Assembly: GCA_032718475.1 (NCBI GenBank)
Contig: JAUCBJ010007616.1
Coordinates: 1 to 64,000 of the forward strand
Length of the DNA stretch: 64,000 nucleotides
Direction: 5' to 3'
Source of the DNA: Nemertoderma westbladi
Taxonomy: Eukaryota > Xenacoelomorpha > Nemertodermatida > Nemertodermatidae
Positions 1-9,700 of this stretch are shown here, piece after piece. Each line of letters begins with the position of its first letter. The stretch's first letter is position 1. The notes under the pieces were generated by a model that was not told where the DNA came from, made no database searches, and saw only the letters and a list, made by a program, of their open reading frames with translations. The position numbers were made by a program, and so were the translations under genes.

Positions 1-672
1 ACCTAAGGGGGCGCCGCAAACATAAAGGGGGACGACAGCCCCCCTTTATTGTTTTTAAATGTCATGGTTGAATTTCATGTTTTTTCACTTAATTTGCAAA
101 ATAAAAGTACGGGGTGTTTTTTGACTTTATCAGGTACCTACTGTAGTCTGTCAGTGCTAAATCTGTCAGATGGTACGAACAGCGACGAACCGGTGTTGGT
201 TATATGAACATAACTTGACATAACTTAGCACTATAATACCCTTGGATGCAGGAACATGATCACACTTCCCATCGAGGGGAGAGGAGAGAAGGTCTATTAT
301 ATTCGGGAACATAGAGTATTTTTCTATATTTTTAAAATAATTACCCTAATCCACATAGACTCCTACAGTATATTTACAGTACAAACAGACTTCGATAGCC
401 ATCAACCACTCTAAAAGTTTTAATGTATTTATATAGAATATTTTGTATTTTGTTTTATACTTATTATACATAATACACATAACTGTGATCAAACTGTGAT
501 CAAACTGTGATCAAACATTTCTTAAAACATCCATCCAGGTATGTGGAATGCCAATCCGTGGCCGTGGACATTCCATTGGATGTCCCGATGGCCTAAATAA
601 AGGTACATTGTAAATATTATCGTAACAGTAATTTTATCTTAATAGGAATTACGAACATTAAAAATTGAATGA
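1..672. other. Gene-free AT-rich stretch with a short tandem repeat
   Basis: No convincing coding region is seen on either strand. The only structure is a run of three 11-bp units (core AACTGTGATCA) at about 481-513. The block ends where a G tract opens a family A repeat at 673. Confidence 0.6.
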
Positions 673-742
673 GGGGGGGGGGGGGGGGGGGGGGGTGTAC
701 ACCATTTAGGTCCAAATTATGTCGAAATTACAGTATTATGAT

Positions 743-1286
743 ACTACTAGGATCGGCATGCTGCATTGCAGCTGCATTTTGAAGAATGCTGTGCCGGCTT
801 GTCAACAAAATTGCGCCGCCACAACTCCCTATCACCCATGACATTTGCTAGATCATCCGCATCTTTAAGGCCAGTGTCCTTTAAGATGCGTCTCAAGAAA
901 GTCATGGGCTGTCCACCATGCTTATTCACTCCATGAGGCTGCCAAAGTACAAGATTATGCACTGGCTGGTCCTCACGGCGAAAGCAATGTCCTGCAAAGC
1001 GGAGGCGATTTTGTTCTAGTGTCAAGCTTGGGGGAACCAATGAGACACCTCCAATGTTATATATTGTCTGGTTGGAGATGTGTGCATTGTACTTGACACA
1101 ATGTACCCGGCGTAGCATTCTTGTGAATGTGCCATCCAGAGATTTGGTGTCCTCAGCAGTTAGAGCCCAGCATGGACTCCCGTAGAGGAGTACTGGAACT
1201 ACTGCTGCTCTAAATAATCGGACCTTAAGTTTCCGATTAATTCTAGGTGACTTCCAAATCCTGGAAAGCCTATTCAAGGCTGCCCA
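743..1286 (-). pseudogene. 5'-truncated non-LTR retrotransposon, reverse-transcriptase C-terminus
   Basis: An open minus-strand frame (747-1277) encodes about 176 residues typical of the region downstream of the catalytic domain in endonuclease-reverse transcriptase polyproteins of RTE/CR1-type elements. Visible hallmarks are VRLFRAAVVPVLLYGSPCW, a middle LRFAGHCFRRED segment, the downstream LVLWQPHG stretch, and RELWRRNFVD at the end. The catalytic part is absent, so this is a dead 5'-truncated copy. The 8-mer ATTATGAT flanks it at 735-742 and 1287-1294, as expected of a target-site duplication, and the insertion lies inside a family A repeat. A second, more decayed 3' end of the same family is at about 6555-6750. 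Confidence 0.75.
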
Positions 1287-1726
1287 ATTATGATGATTTA
1301 TTATAATGCATGATTCAATGGGGTTTCCAAATCTGAAAACCGCTATTTAATATATATTTTACGTTTAATGTTATAAAAATTTCCATTTTGGGAGACTTAT
1401 TGAAATTACTAATACCATGTATAATGAAAGGTCTATCTACAGTATATCTCCAAATATTTTTTTCTGGAAATTGTCTACTTCAAAACCCTACTACTTCTAC
1501 AATTTTTGAGCAACTGAAATTTCTGTGGTTGTCTACATAGCAACCCTGCATAAAAATATCAGACAACGTTTTGAGATTTTTAGTTAATACAATTTAATAC
1601 TGTCAGTATTAATCTGATAGCGTACATCAAATTGATACCGTACAGCATCAATTTGCAGCGCCACCTAGCGGTGTAGGTTCATTTTCACAAAATTTCGTCT
1701 GATAGATATGTTATATGTTGCCCCAT

Positions 1727-1972
1727 ACGGTGGCTGAATTGTGCCACTTAATACTTTTTTTTTATTTTTTTTTTGAAGCGACTTTTTGGTCGACCAAAAA
1801 GTACTTTTTGGTCGACCAATAAGTCGACTTTTTGGTCGACCAATAAGTCGACTTTTTGGTCGACCAAAAAGTACTTTTTGGTCGACCAATAAGTCGACTT
1901 TTTGGTCGACCAAAAAGTCGCTTCAAAAAAAAAATAAAAAAAAAGTATTAAGTGGCACAATTCAGCCACCGT
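1727..1972. mobile_element. Foldback element built of GGTCGACC palindromes
   Basis: Arms of about 70 bp, 1727-1800 and 1899-1972, are near-perfect inverted repeats beginning ACGGTGGCTGAATTG. The arms include T-rich and A-rich tracts. The centre holds six GGTCGACC palindromes alternating with AGTACTTTTT and AAGTCGACTT. Short reading frames here are products of the repeat. The flanks join cleanly into the uninterrupted family A sequence found near 17973 and 20812, so this is an insertion, with no obvious target-site duplication. Confidence 0.75.
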
Positions 1973-2040
1973 CCTTGATCTATCATATAAAAAAACTTTA
2001 CTTTAATACGCTCTAAGATTCGCCATCTCAGATTATATTG

Positions 2041-2741
2041 TAGTTAATTTAAAATTCCCAGTTAACTGCACTCCTAACAAACTTACAATATGTTACTGCT
2101 GAGCGTCACTAGGCAACAGATAATCATTAACATCACTATCATCATTCATTAACATCTGGTGGTACGGGTGATACCAAGGCCAACTAAACAAGTTATTTAA
2201 CAGTATTAAACAGTTATTTAGATGGCCTTGGGTGGGGGTGGTACCAAGGACTACTATACTGAGTATCGTAGTCCTTGGGTGGTACTGATTATCTGACACT
2301 GACAGTTGTTAAGTACTGAAGTACCCGCCTTGCTTTTAACATTATCGTACCGGAGGACATTGTCAGACTGCGTTATACGTTACTGCGTTACCGCTGACCG
2401 GTATGATTTCGCAACGTATTCAGTACTATTAATATTGTGCAGTATCGTTATTGTTAATGTTGATTTTATGATATGCGTCGCAACACACATTTATTCTACA
2501 ATTTAATTCATATATTACTGTATTAGGCCTATTGTTATTATTTTGTACGATGTTGATGTTCTTAGGGTGCCGTGCCCTCGCAGCCTTGTGCAGTTCCAGT
2601 AGCCTATAGTATGAAAAACATACCACAACTGTAATTAGCTGAAATTACATGCGATGTTAATATTTCATACCGGCATATAGACAAAGACATTCATAGACAT
2701 TCATTGCCTTTCCGTGGGTACGTGTGTCGTTCAGTCGTTCG
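2041..2741. other. Spacer upstream of the tubulin gene
   Basis: No coding region is supported. It contains two small inverted repeats built on CCAAGG/CCTTGG, including a hairpin at about 2250-2279. The tubulin promoter and 5' UTR must lie here or just upstream, but no TATA box or initiator can be assigned with confidence. Confidence 0.4.
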
Positions 2742-3989
2742 ATGTCTACAGTAATAGTTCAGGTTGGGCAATGCGGTAACCAGATTCTCCAGCCCTTCTG
2801 GGAGTCGGTCTCCACCGTATTAACACACCAATCCGTGGCCAACACGTACACGACCCTAGACGGTAAATACCGCAGTGTCAACATCGATTCTGAAGGTAAA
2901 GTAGTCAAACCGCTTCTCCGTAAATCCAACTTCCGGGACGAGAACATCGTATCTGGACGCCGAGGACGGGGCTCCAACTGGGCGATGGGTTACCACGAGG
3001 ATATAAACTGCGCATCGGCGACTCCCAGACACTCAGACGCCAGTTTATCCTCGATCGCTATCGACGCGATCCGGAAGGAAGCCGAGCGCTGCCCGGCGTT
3101 CAGCGGGTTCATTTTGTCCCATAGTTTGAGCGGGGGTACCGGTTCCGGGCTGGGTTCCAAACTCCTCCAACTGCTTCGGGATGAGTTCCCCTTGTCGTTC
3201 ATTCTCTCGGTGTCGGTGGCGCCCCATCGCGCTGGAGAGAGTCCCACACAACATTACAACGCGCTCCTCACTCTCGCGGCTTTACAAAACTACGCCGACG
3301 GAATTATTCTAGTAGAAAACGACGATATCCTTGCTCGAACTTCTCGCGATTCTATCCGCCGATCTTCCCAATCTTCCTTCTTCTCGATGAACTCCGTTAT
3401 CTCGCAGAACCTATCCGGTTCCCTATTCCCGATAGAGACCCCTTCGGCTCGGAACCAACGAATAGGTCTCGAACCCTGGGAATTGATTCGTTCCACCTGC
3501 CCCATGCCCCAACTCAAGTTCCTCCACCAGTCCCACGTGTCGCAACGTCTGTCCACGTGGCCTCGTCTCGCGTCCAGACTAGCGAAGTCCTCGCAACGTT
3601 TCGATCGCGGCCCCGTTCCGTGGTCTACGGTTGCCTCTACGATCTGCGCCCGGGGCGGTGCCCCAGCCCTGTTCCACTCCGCCCTCCCCCAGATCTCCAG
3701 TAGATCTCGCGATAGCCTCGGCTGCGTGGGGTGGAACCCGTTCCCCGTAGACTTTCTGTTCTCGTCGCGTTCCCTGATGCAGAAGGACATATCCTCGCTA
3801 ACAGCCACTATAAATAGTTCTAGAATTACAAACTTTATCGACGACATTGCCGACACTAGTTGGGCCCAATTCAACGAGAAGGCTTACCTTCACTGGTACT
3901 ACCGGTACGGATGCGAGGAGGAGGATTTCCATTCGGCGTTTCGGACTTTGGGGAACGTTGTAGCCGATTATAACGAAGCTGTTAGGTAA
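2742..3989 (+). CDS. Divergent tubulin, delta/zeta class, single exon
   Basis: Encodes 415 residues with the tubulin N-terminal GTP-binding signature GQCGNQ (residues 9-14) and the phosphate-binding loop GGTGSG (131-136). The C-terminus contains YGCEEEDFHSAF, close to the helix that ends delta-type tubulins. The acidic tail of alpha/beta tubulin is missing, and the middle third is divergent. Delta and zeta tubulins act at centrioles and basal bodies, in triplet microtubules or basal-foot structures. The opening MSTVIVQVGQCGNQ resembles delta tubulin, but the ADGIILVENDDI and WNPFPVDF segments look to me more like zeta, so the subclass is left open. The ATG at 2742 is chosen because it puts VQVGQCGNQ at the family-standard position; six more in-frame codons lie upstream without an ATG. 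The gene is intronless and GC-richer than its flanks. Confidence 0.85.
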   Translation: MSTVIVQVGQCGNQILQPFWESVSTVLTHQSVANTYTTLDGKYRSVNIDSEGKVVKPLLRKSNFRDENIVSGRRGRGSNWAMGYHEDINCASATPRHSDASLSSIAIDAIRKEAERCPAFSGFILSHSLSGGTGSGLGSKLLQLLRDEFPLSFILSVSVAPHRAGESPTQHYNALLTLAALQNYADGIILVENDDILARTSRDSIRRSSQSSFFSMNSVISQNLSGSLFPIETPSARNQRIGLEPWELIRSTCPMPQLKFLHQSHVSQRLSTWPRLASRLAKSSQRFDRGPVPWSTVASTICARGGAPALFHSALPQISSRSRDSLGCVGWNPFPVDFLFSSRSLMQKDISSLTATINSSRITNFIDDIADTSWAQFNEKAYLHWYYRYGCEEEDFHSAFRTLGNVVADYNEAVR

Positions 3990-4496
3990 CACAAGTTGTG
4001 GAGTTGTTGGGGGTCTTTTTGAATTTTTGGTTAATTATTTCAGTAATTCGTAAATATTTTTCTACAGTGCGTGATGCAATGATGTTTGCAATTGCCTTAT
4101 TATCAAATACTACTTTATATCATTACTACATTACAACCTTAAATCTTTCGGCGGGGAGATTTTCATTTCAGCTGGGGAGATGGAAATGGGGGGGGGGGGG
4201 GGGGGGGGGGGGGTCTCGAAGATTAACCTATTTGTTTTGTTTTCGACAAAATAATAGAACAAATTTCACAATGAAAAAAAAATGACTTTTTTAAACGGAT
4301 TATTTTACTCCAAAACCGACGGAGTGAAAAAATATTTAAAACCTAATTAATACAGTAATATTATAACTATTTAACAATTTAATTAACTATACAAACAGCG
4401 TAATAACTTATTGTACCTATAGTTTGTTCAACATTATTCCTAGACTAAATATTATTCAATGAGGTACATTGTAGGAAGTCCCTATCTAATAAGGTG
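3990..4496. other. Spacer with 26-base G tract between convergent genes
   Basis: This lies between the tubulin stop codon and the 3' end of the minus-strand GLIPR2-like gene, so both 3' UTRs must fall here. The clear structure is an uninterrupted G run at about 4188-4213. Apparent glycine-rich reading frames across it come from the homopolymer. Confidence 0.6.
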
Positions 4497-4723
4497 TTAT
4501 TTCGGAGGGAGAACATTGTCCTTAAACTGTCCAATCATATTCCCCGCTGGATGGTAATTTGCAACCACGATCACCTTGCCATCTTTGGTCGTTGCCCTGC
4601 CGATACCTACAGACTTGGAAGACTTCCATACCATAGCCGTAAAGTGTCCGGTACCAGGTTGGTGGTCACCCCCGTATTGGAAGTTGGAATTCTCGTTGTA
4701 CCACATCACAGCAGCATCCTTAC
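4497..4723 (-). CDS. GLIPR2: GAPR-1/GLIPR2-like CAP protein, exon 2 (C-terminal half)
   Basis: Terminal coding exon. Joined to exon 1 at 7019-7244 it gives an uninterrupted 150-residue protein (human GAPR-1 is about 154). It carries the CAP-domain segment with WYNE, the family signature GTGHFTAMVW, then DGKVIVVANYHPAGN and the ending NVLPPK. Expected CAP-cavity residues are present: Glu86 in WYNE and His102 in GHFT. The acceptor AG is at 4725-4724 on the minus strand; this site keeps the frame as T-G-K-D-A-A across the junction. GAPR-1 proteins sit on the cytosolic face of the Golgi and bind negatively charged lipids and Beclin-1; that role is inferred from the family. Confidence 0.85.
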
Positions 4724-4831
4724 CTTAATAACCAAAATAAACTGATCAATTAGTAACGATAACATTAAACCATGACATCCGCTGGCGAGGTTCTAATGAA
4801 ACAATATGGATATATTAACTTGTTAAAAATT

Positions 4832-4890
4832 AAATCCGTGACCGGCATTCGAACCAGAGACCTATATCCACGATATGGTGCTATCCATTG
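4832..4890 (-). repeat. tRNA-like fragment, possible SINE head
   Basis: On the minus strand there is a good pol III B-box-like motif (GGTTCGAATGC) following a GTGGATATAGGTC stretch, and a possible degenerate A box upstream. No seven-pair acceptor stem can be formed, so this is not a functional tRNA. It sits directly beside the start of the 16-bp minisatellite. Confidence 0.4.
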
Positions 4891-4934
4891 TTCATATTCG
4901 AGTACCAGTGTTAAATATAGGACTTCGACATTAT

Positions 4935-5574
4935 AGTAACGTACTGTAATAGTAACGTCCTGTAATAGTAACGTCCTGTAATAGTAACGTCCTGTAATAG
5001 TAACGTCCTGTAATAGTAACGTACTGCAATAGTAACGTACTGCAATAGTAACGTACTGTAATAGTAACGTCCTGTAATAGTAACGTCCTGTAATAGTAAC
5101 GTCCTGTAATAGTAACGTCCTGTAATAGTAACGTACTGCAATAGTAACGTACTGCAATAGTAACGTACTGCAATAGTAACGTACTGTAATAGTAACGTAC
5201 TGTAATAGTAACGTCCTGTAATAGTAACGTCCTGTAATAGTAACGTACTGTAATAGTAACGTACTGTAATAGTAACGTACTGTAATAGTAACGTCCTGTA
5301 ATAGTAACGTCCTGTAATAGTAACGTCCTGTAATAGTAACGTACTGCAATAGTAACGTACTGCAATAGTAACGTACTGTAATAGTAACGTCCTGTAATAG
5401 TAACGTCCTGTAATAGTAACGTCCTGTAATAGTAACGTCCTGTAATAGTAACGTACTGTAATAGTAACGTACTGTAATAGTAACGTACTGTAATAGTAAC
5501 GTACTGTAATAGTAACGTACTGTAATAGTAACGTACTGTAATAGTAACGTACTGTAATAGTAACGTACTGTATT
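4935..5574. repeat. 16-bp minisatellite, 40 units, three variants
   Basis: Units of 16 bp (GTACTGTAATAGTAAC and variants) run without length change. Calling GTACTGTAAT A, GTCCTGTAAT B and GTACTGCAAT C, the order is A B4 C2 A B4 C3 A2 B2 A3 B3 C2 A B4 A8. The recurring A-B4-C2/3 block shows higher-order amplification, and the uniform A8 end looks youngest. Period 16 is not a multiple of three, so the open frames on the minus strand (YVTITGRYYYRTLLLQ and similar) are artefacts. It lies inside the GLIPR2-like intron. Confidence 0.95.
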
Positions 5575-6554
5575 GGTTTTATAGGAAATCTATTGACATT
5601 TTAAATTAGCTAATTTATAAATTTTGATAGCGTTGCTTTAATGTACCGATATACTGTATGCTAATCTGGATAGTTTGTTTTATGAACGAGCTAATGAACT
5701 AATAGTTAAGTCAATCTAGCGAAACAGAGGGGGTTGTCCAAAACTAAACATTTTTGATTCTACATTATTTTGCTAATACCACCAAAAAAGTCTACAAATA
5801 TATATTATGCGGATCATTTTCAATACCATGCTTCTTTCCTTACCGTGAGGAACACGGGGTTTATTTGTGGGATTTTCCCCAAGTTTGGTCGGGCAGACAA
5901 TCTTTAGTCCAGTTACTATCGAAGACTGAACTATTTACTCTAGATAGTTCGATTTAGTTTCCAGAGCATCGGAAATTTGTCTAATAATTTAACAATTTTT
6001 AATACCAATTTTAATGTTACAATATAAGGGAGCTTATTTACACAACTTCTCTACTAAAAGGGGGGATGTAACCTTCCTCATCGGATTTGTCAACCTCAAA
6101 AACCTTTATCCCCAAAATTTCTTTTTTACATCAGTTACCTTAATATATCGTGCCATTTTTGATATATTTAAAAAGTGGATGCGACTTATAGTCACTTAAA
6201 TAATATGTATCGAATTCGATTCAGGGTTAAAATACTGTAGTATTGTTCAATTATCTGGCCGAATACTGCCGGACAATTGAACTATCCGGTCGGATGCCGG
6301 ATAATTGAACTACAGAATTCGGCCGGATTCTATATCCGGTGCATCCCTAATAATAACATTGTAAAGAAAATTTGGAAACCCACATATTTTTATTCAAGAG
6401 ATTTTATGAAATGTGAAGCTGGGATAGTTTAACTTCACTGTTACAGTACTTAGTGGAGTGGTTGAGTCAGAAGTTTAAAAAAAGTGCCGCTCGTTCATAT
6501 CTCAGCTATCACCTTTCCATCACTACCAATAACCCATCATAATAGTAACTACTA

Positions 6555-6750
6555 CTATAATCGGCAATCCGCTTGGCCTGCTGCATTGCAGCTGCACATT
6601 GAGATGCTATTCCGGCTTAACAAAACATTTTGTCACCACCATGCAATCCAGAATTGGTAAGCCCAATGCAGCGTGCGATATGCCGACTTGTCAACCAAGT
6701 TGCACCACAACTCCCTATCAACCATGACTTTCGCGAGATTATCCGGATCT
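6555..6750 (-). pseudogene. Decayed 3' fragment of the RTE-like element
   Basis: It matches the 3' end of the reverse-transcriptase fragment at 743-1286 with many substitutions and indels; for example the CAACTCCCTATCA and GCTGCATTGCAGCTGCA segments are shared. Like that copy, its 3' side ends in a TAGTAGTA-type tail when read on the minus strand. It has no open frame left. Confidence 0.6.
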
Positions 6751-7018
6751 TAATAATATTGAAGGAGACAGATACCTTTATTGAAACGTACAGCAGGTAA
6801 ATCTTGGAAACAAAAATTAATATTCTGACTCACCAAGTAAAAAGTCGGGAGTTCCAACTTTATATGTTTTAAATTTCATGCGATCTTAATATAGAATCAT
6901 TTGCTAGGCCCTACGCCTACAGTATGCTATTTTGTAATGTTACAGAGGTATCAAACCATTATGTACAGTAGTGTAGTATTTTGCTATTATTTAATTTGAT
7001 AATTAATTGTTCTAGAAC

Positions 7019-7244
7019 CTGTAAATTCCTTCCCCGAGCTATCGTAATGTGAGGCTATATTCTCGCCGAACTCTTTGGTTCCACTGTGTCCGAATTGGTT
7101 GTTCTTGGCCAGTTTCGACGCGTGTCTTTGCGCGTGATTCGCAGCTCGTTTGTTCCATTTCAGCTTCTGTGCTCCGTGTTTCGGTCTCACCTCATTATGG
7201 TAATTTAGGCACTCTCTCTTGAAACCACTGGGACCACCACCCAT
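7019..7244 (-). CDS. GLIPR2: GAPR-1/GLIPR2-like CAP protein, exon 1 (N-terminal half)
   Basis: First coding exon, starting at the ATG at 7244-7242 and ending at a GT donor after 7019. It encodes residues 1-75: MGGGPSGF, the CAP helix with LNYHNEVRPKHG, LKWNKRAANHAQ, and FGHSGTKEFGENIA, which supplies His53 and Glu61 of the CAP cavity. There is no signal peptide. Gly2 and Ser6 fit an N-myristoylation signal, as in GAPR-1, which is anchored to the Golgi that way. A 3' splice-like TTACAG sits at 7253-7248, just five bases upstream of the ATG, so a noncoding 5' exon farther right is likely but not identified. Confidence 0.85.
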
Positions 7245-7895
7245 TTCTCCTGTAAATGGACATTAAATACCCGAGTTTTTTTTTATCTTTTTACATTGTA
7301 AATACAGTCGGCTAATTAATATTCCGCCTCAATGTTAATTATCAATTAAGGGGGATGAGCAGGTTTCAGTGGTGCGTTATTCCAACCAAAACAATTAAAT
7401 ATAATAGGTTGTAGTGTAATAGGTTCTAACAGGCCTGTAGTTATTTATAATGTTATTTAAATATCTGTTATTTCAATCAATTTTCCCCTGGCGAGGGATG
7501 AATTTTGATGTGAGTCATGTGTCGTTTTCTATCTGATTATTGTGTCTGTGACGGGATCTACGGATCCCGATTTATCCGTTTGGGTCTTCAATCTACGCGT
7601 CCCCGCCGTGTATGTGAAAAGGTTCGTTAAGAGTTCTGATGTTCGATAATATGTATAAAGCAGTAAAGGTATAATATAATTGATATAGCACAGTTGAATG
7701 TATGACACGGTTACCGGTAGATAAGTATTACATAAAGTGGCGGTAGCGGATGGTGATAGAAGTTCCCGTTCCGCCCTGACTGCACTGACTAGCTAAAGTG
7801 AATGAATAACATAGTTACTGGTAATATATTGCACCGGTTGGCCGCATTACATTACTCAGCCGATGCCTTCCCCCCATTGGCTAATAACTCACTTC
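7245..7895. other. Spacer upstream of the GLIPR2-like gene
   Basis: No coding region is recognised. It should contain the promoter and any 5' noncoding exon of the minus-strand GLIPR2-like gene, which cannot be placed from sequence alone. A small GC-richer island at about 7535-7620 holds a GGGATC/GATCCC inverted repeat. Confidence 0.35.
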
Positions 7896-8823
7896 TCACC
7901 CTCCCATCTCCCTGGGAGTACTTCCCCCCCGCTGCTGTCTCTCTCTCCCTCCCGGAGGTGTAACCTCTGACCCCCGCTGTGTGTGTTCCCTTTGGGGCCT
8001 GTTGCCCCCGCTTATTGGGGTGACACGAGGTTGATTGGTAATCAACCTCGTGCTTCCAATATTGCTTAAAACCAACTTTGTGTGGGCCTGGTTAGCGGAA
8101 TTGAATATGCTAACACTCCCCCCCATGCTATCTTCCTGGTGAGAAGATAGCATCCACCTCTAGTGCGCTACAATTCCGCTGGATCTCGACCTAGCATCGA
8201 GTGTGGGGTGGAACTATTTTTTCGGAGCCGGCTTTCCAGACCGCCCCCTATGGGTATGATATCGCTACCCTGTTTACCTGGCGTCCCATGTCGGGCCGAT
8301 CGTGCGCTCCTCTCACACGACTTTTGTTTCCCCAACACTTTCACCACTAACTCTACTCTGTTCTCACCCTGACTCTCCTCTACTTCTCCTCACTTCCGCT
8401 CTAACTCGCGGACTTCCCTGTCCCTCACTCAGCCTCTTATTCCTCCCCCCCCACACTTGAATTGCACCCGCACTCTCTCCGCACTACAACTCAACCCCTA
8501 TCTCTCCCACTCACTCCCAACGAGTTTCACCCCCCTCCTGTGCCGTCGCACTCAAGAAGGGTGATGTCGCCCAGTGTCTCGTCCGTGATAGTATTATAGT
8601 CTATTGGTCCCCAGTCCCAGTAGCTAATTGGTTGGTTGGAAGGTTAGGTTAGAAGGTTGTGTGACTATAGTACTTACTTTGATTGTATTTACTTTCTAAA
8701 CTAATAATGATTACTACGTACGTACATACTAATTGCACTTTTCAATTATTTAAATTACTTGAATTCGTACTTAGGAGTTCGCACGTCTCGCGTGGTGCCT
8801 TCCAGGCATATTACACGGATGTC
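7896..8823 (-). other. Purine-rich block downstream of the zinc-knuckle ORF
   Basis: Read on the minus strand this is strongly purine-biased and GC-richer than its surroundings. A reading frame at 7896-8153 has low complexity and no recognisable domain. It may be the 3' or 5' untranslated part of the element encoding the zinc-knuckle protein. No LTRs, integrase or reverse transcriptase were found here. Confidence 0.35.
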
Positions 8824-9570
8824 TTAGTTCGTTCCACCTGCCTTTGGGAACCACCTCAACTCTTCCCCTCTATCGTCCTCCTCCCTTGGTCGTTTCCTGG
8901 TTGCTGCCGCTCCTTTGGTCTTATCTCCCTTCAGGCTCCTGACCCTCGCCGTCACCTCTTTACTAATCCCGGTCGTCGACTCCTTGGGCGCCGGTGTTAT
9001 CAGCTCCCGGTATCGCTTCGCGGGTGGCCCCTCCGAGTGGCCCTGTTGTCTCCCCCTGGTGGCGTCCCATAGGATCACTTTCATCGCCCATGGCACATGC
9101 TCCGCCAAGAAATCCCTGAACTCTCCTCTGTTCTGTGTCGTCCACCTGTCCAAATACCTCTGCGTATTTATCACTCCGGCATACGACGCCGCCGTCGCCA
9201 CTTCCTGGTAGGTAAACGATAGCCTCCGTTTGATAATCTCCATGTGGGCCTCCTGATTGATGTCAAAGAAGCCCCACCGGAACTCCTGGGCCTTCATACG
9301 TTGCCGGGTCATGGCCCCGACGTCGGCCCACTCCTCGAAGATCCTAAACTTCTCTTCGTCGTCCATCCAGTCGCACTGGCGTCCGTAGTGTCCCCGAAAG
9401 TTGCACTTCGAGCACCGGTTGTGCAACCGTGGACACGCCCCCATCCTGTGGCTCGACTCGCGGCAGTAGAGACAACTAGTTCCTTTCTGGAACCGGTACA
9501 AACAGCTCCTTTCCTGGTGGGTCTGTCTCCCACAGTAGTCACAGCCGAGCACCAATGTCTCCCGCCCCAC
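8824..9570 (-). CDS. Gag-like protein with three CCHC zinc knuckles, 5' end uncertain
   Basis: About 248 residues. The N-terminal 60 contain three consecutive CX2CX4HX4C knuckles (starting CDYCGRQTH, CLYCRESSH and CSKCNFRGH), the nucleic-acid-binding module of retroelement Gag and of CNBP-type proteins. A helical, charged middle follows (WADVGAMTRQRMKAQEF and beyond), then a basic tail rich in K/R. No ATG lies between the upstream in-frame stop and the first knuckle; the frame's first usable codon is GTG at 9570. So either an upstream exon supplies the start (a possible acceptor TTACCAG is at about 9616-9622) or the ORF is a 5'-truncated element fragment. No polymerase domain follows. I do not recognise the exact family. 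Confidence 0.5.
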   Translation of the reverse strand: MGRETLVLGCDYCGRQTHQERSCLYRFQKGTSCLYCRESSHRMGACPRLHNRCSKCNFRGHYGRQCDWMDDEEKFRIFEEWADVGAMTRQRMKAQEFRWGFFDINQEAHMEIIKRRLSFTYQEVATAASYAGVINTQRYLDRWTTQNRGEFRDFLAEHVPWAMKVILWDATRGRQQGHSEGPPAKRYRELITPAPKESTTGISKEVTARVRSLKGDKTKGAAATRKRPREEDDRGEELRWFPKAGGTN

Positions 9571-9700
9571 GTCGTCTTTCGTCCCAAGCGATCTCCGCGG
9601 TCTGTGGAGTCGCTGGTAAGCGAACTACTGTAACTAACTACTGTGCAACTACTGCTGGTAAGTGGAATACTTGACCGCGCACTTTTCTCCAACCATCATA

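Larger units (their letters stand above)
673..2040 (-). repeat. Repeat family A copy, minus strand, with two insertions
   Basis: Starting with a 23-base G tract (673-695), this sequence is the reverse complement of the repeat seen at 17711-18414 and 20537-21186. Shared landmarks are the GTACACCATTT end, the block around 1320-1560, and the CACCTAGCGGTG segment near 1665. Two later insertions interrupt it: an RTE-like fragment (743-1286) and a foldback (1727-1972). After 1972 the family A sequence resumes (TATATGATAGATC read on the minus strand). The element has no coding capacity of its own. It looks like a non-autonomous repeat with G/C tracts at its ends. Confidence 0.7.
4724..7018 (-). other. 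Intron of the GLIPR2-like gene (2295 bp)
   Basis: It starts with GT (7018-7017) and ends with AG (4725-4724) on the minus strand. It contains a tRNA-like fragment, a 40-unit minisatellite, and degenerate repeats including an RTE 3' fragment. Between 5580 and 6550 no gene is seen; around 6220-6330 there is a cluster of short GGCCGAAT/CCGGATAATTGAAC repeats. Around 6790-6900 it matches a dispersed family also seen near 43350 and 53560. Confidence 0.75.

Noticed and set aside
1665-2016. Several short frames with VDQKVDLLVDQK-type repeats on both strands
   Set aside because: They translate the palindromic GGTCGACC foldback and have no independent support.
3290-3874. Minus-strand 194-codon frame opposite the tubulin gene
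   Set aside because: Shadow of the GC-rich tubulin coding sequence; no recognisable domain.
4765-5365. Minus-strand frames with YVTITGRYYYRTLLLQ repeats
   Set aside because: Artefact of the 16-bp minisatellite, and inside an intron of a well-supported gene.
7896-9620. LTR retrotransposon around the zinc-knuckle ORF
   Set aside because: No direct long terminal repeats, primer-binding site, protease, reverse transcriptase or integrase could be found on either side.
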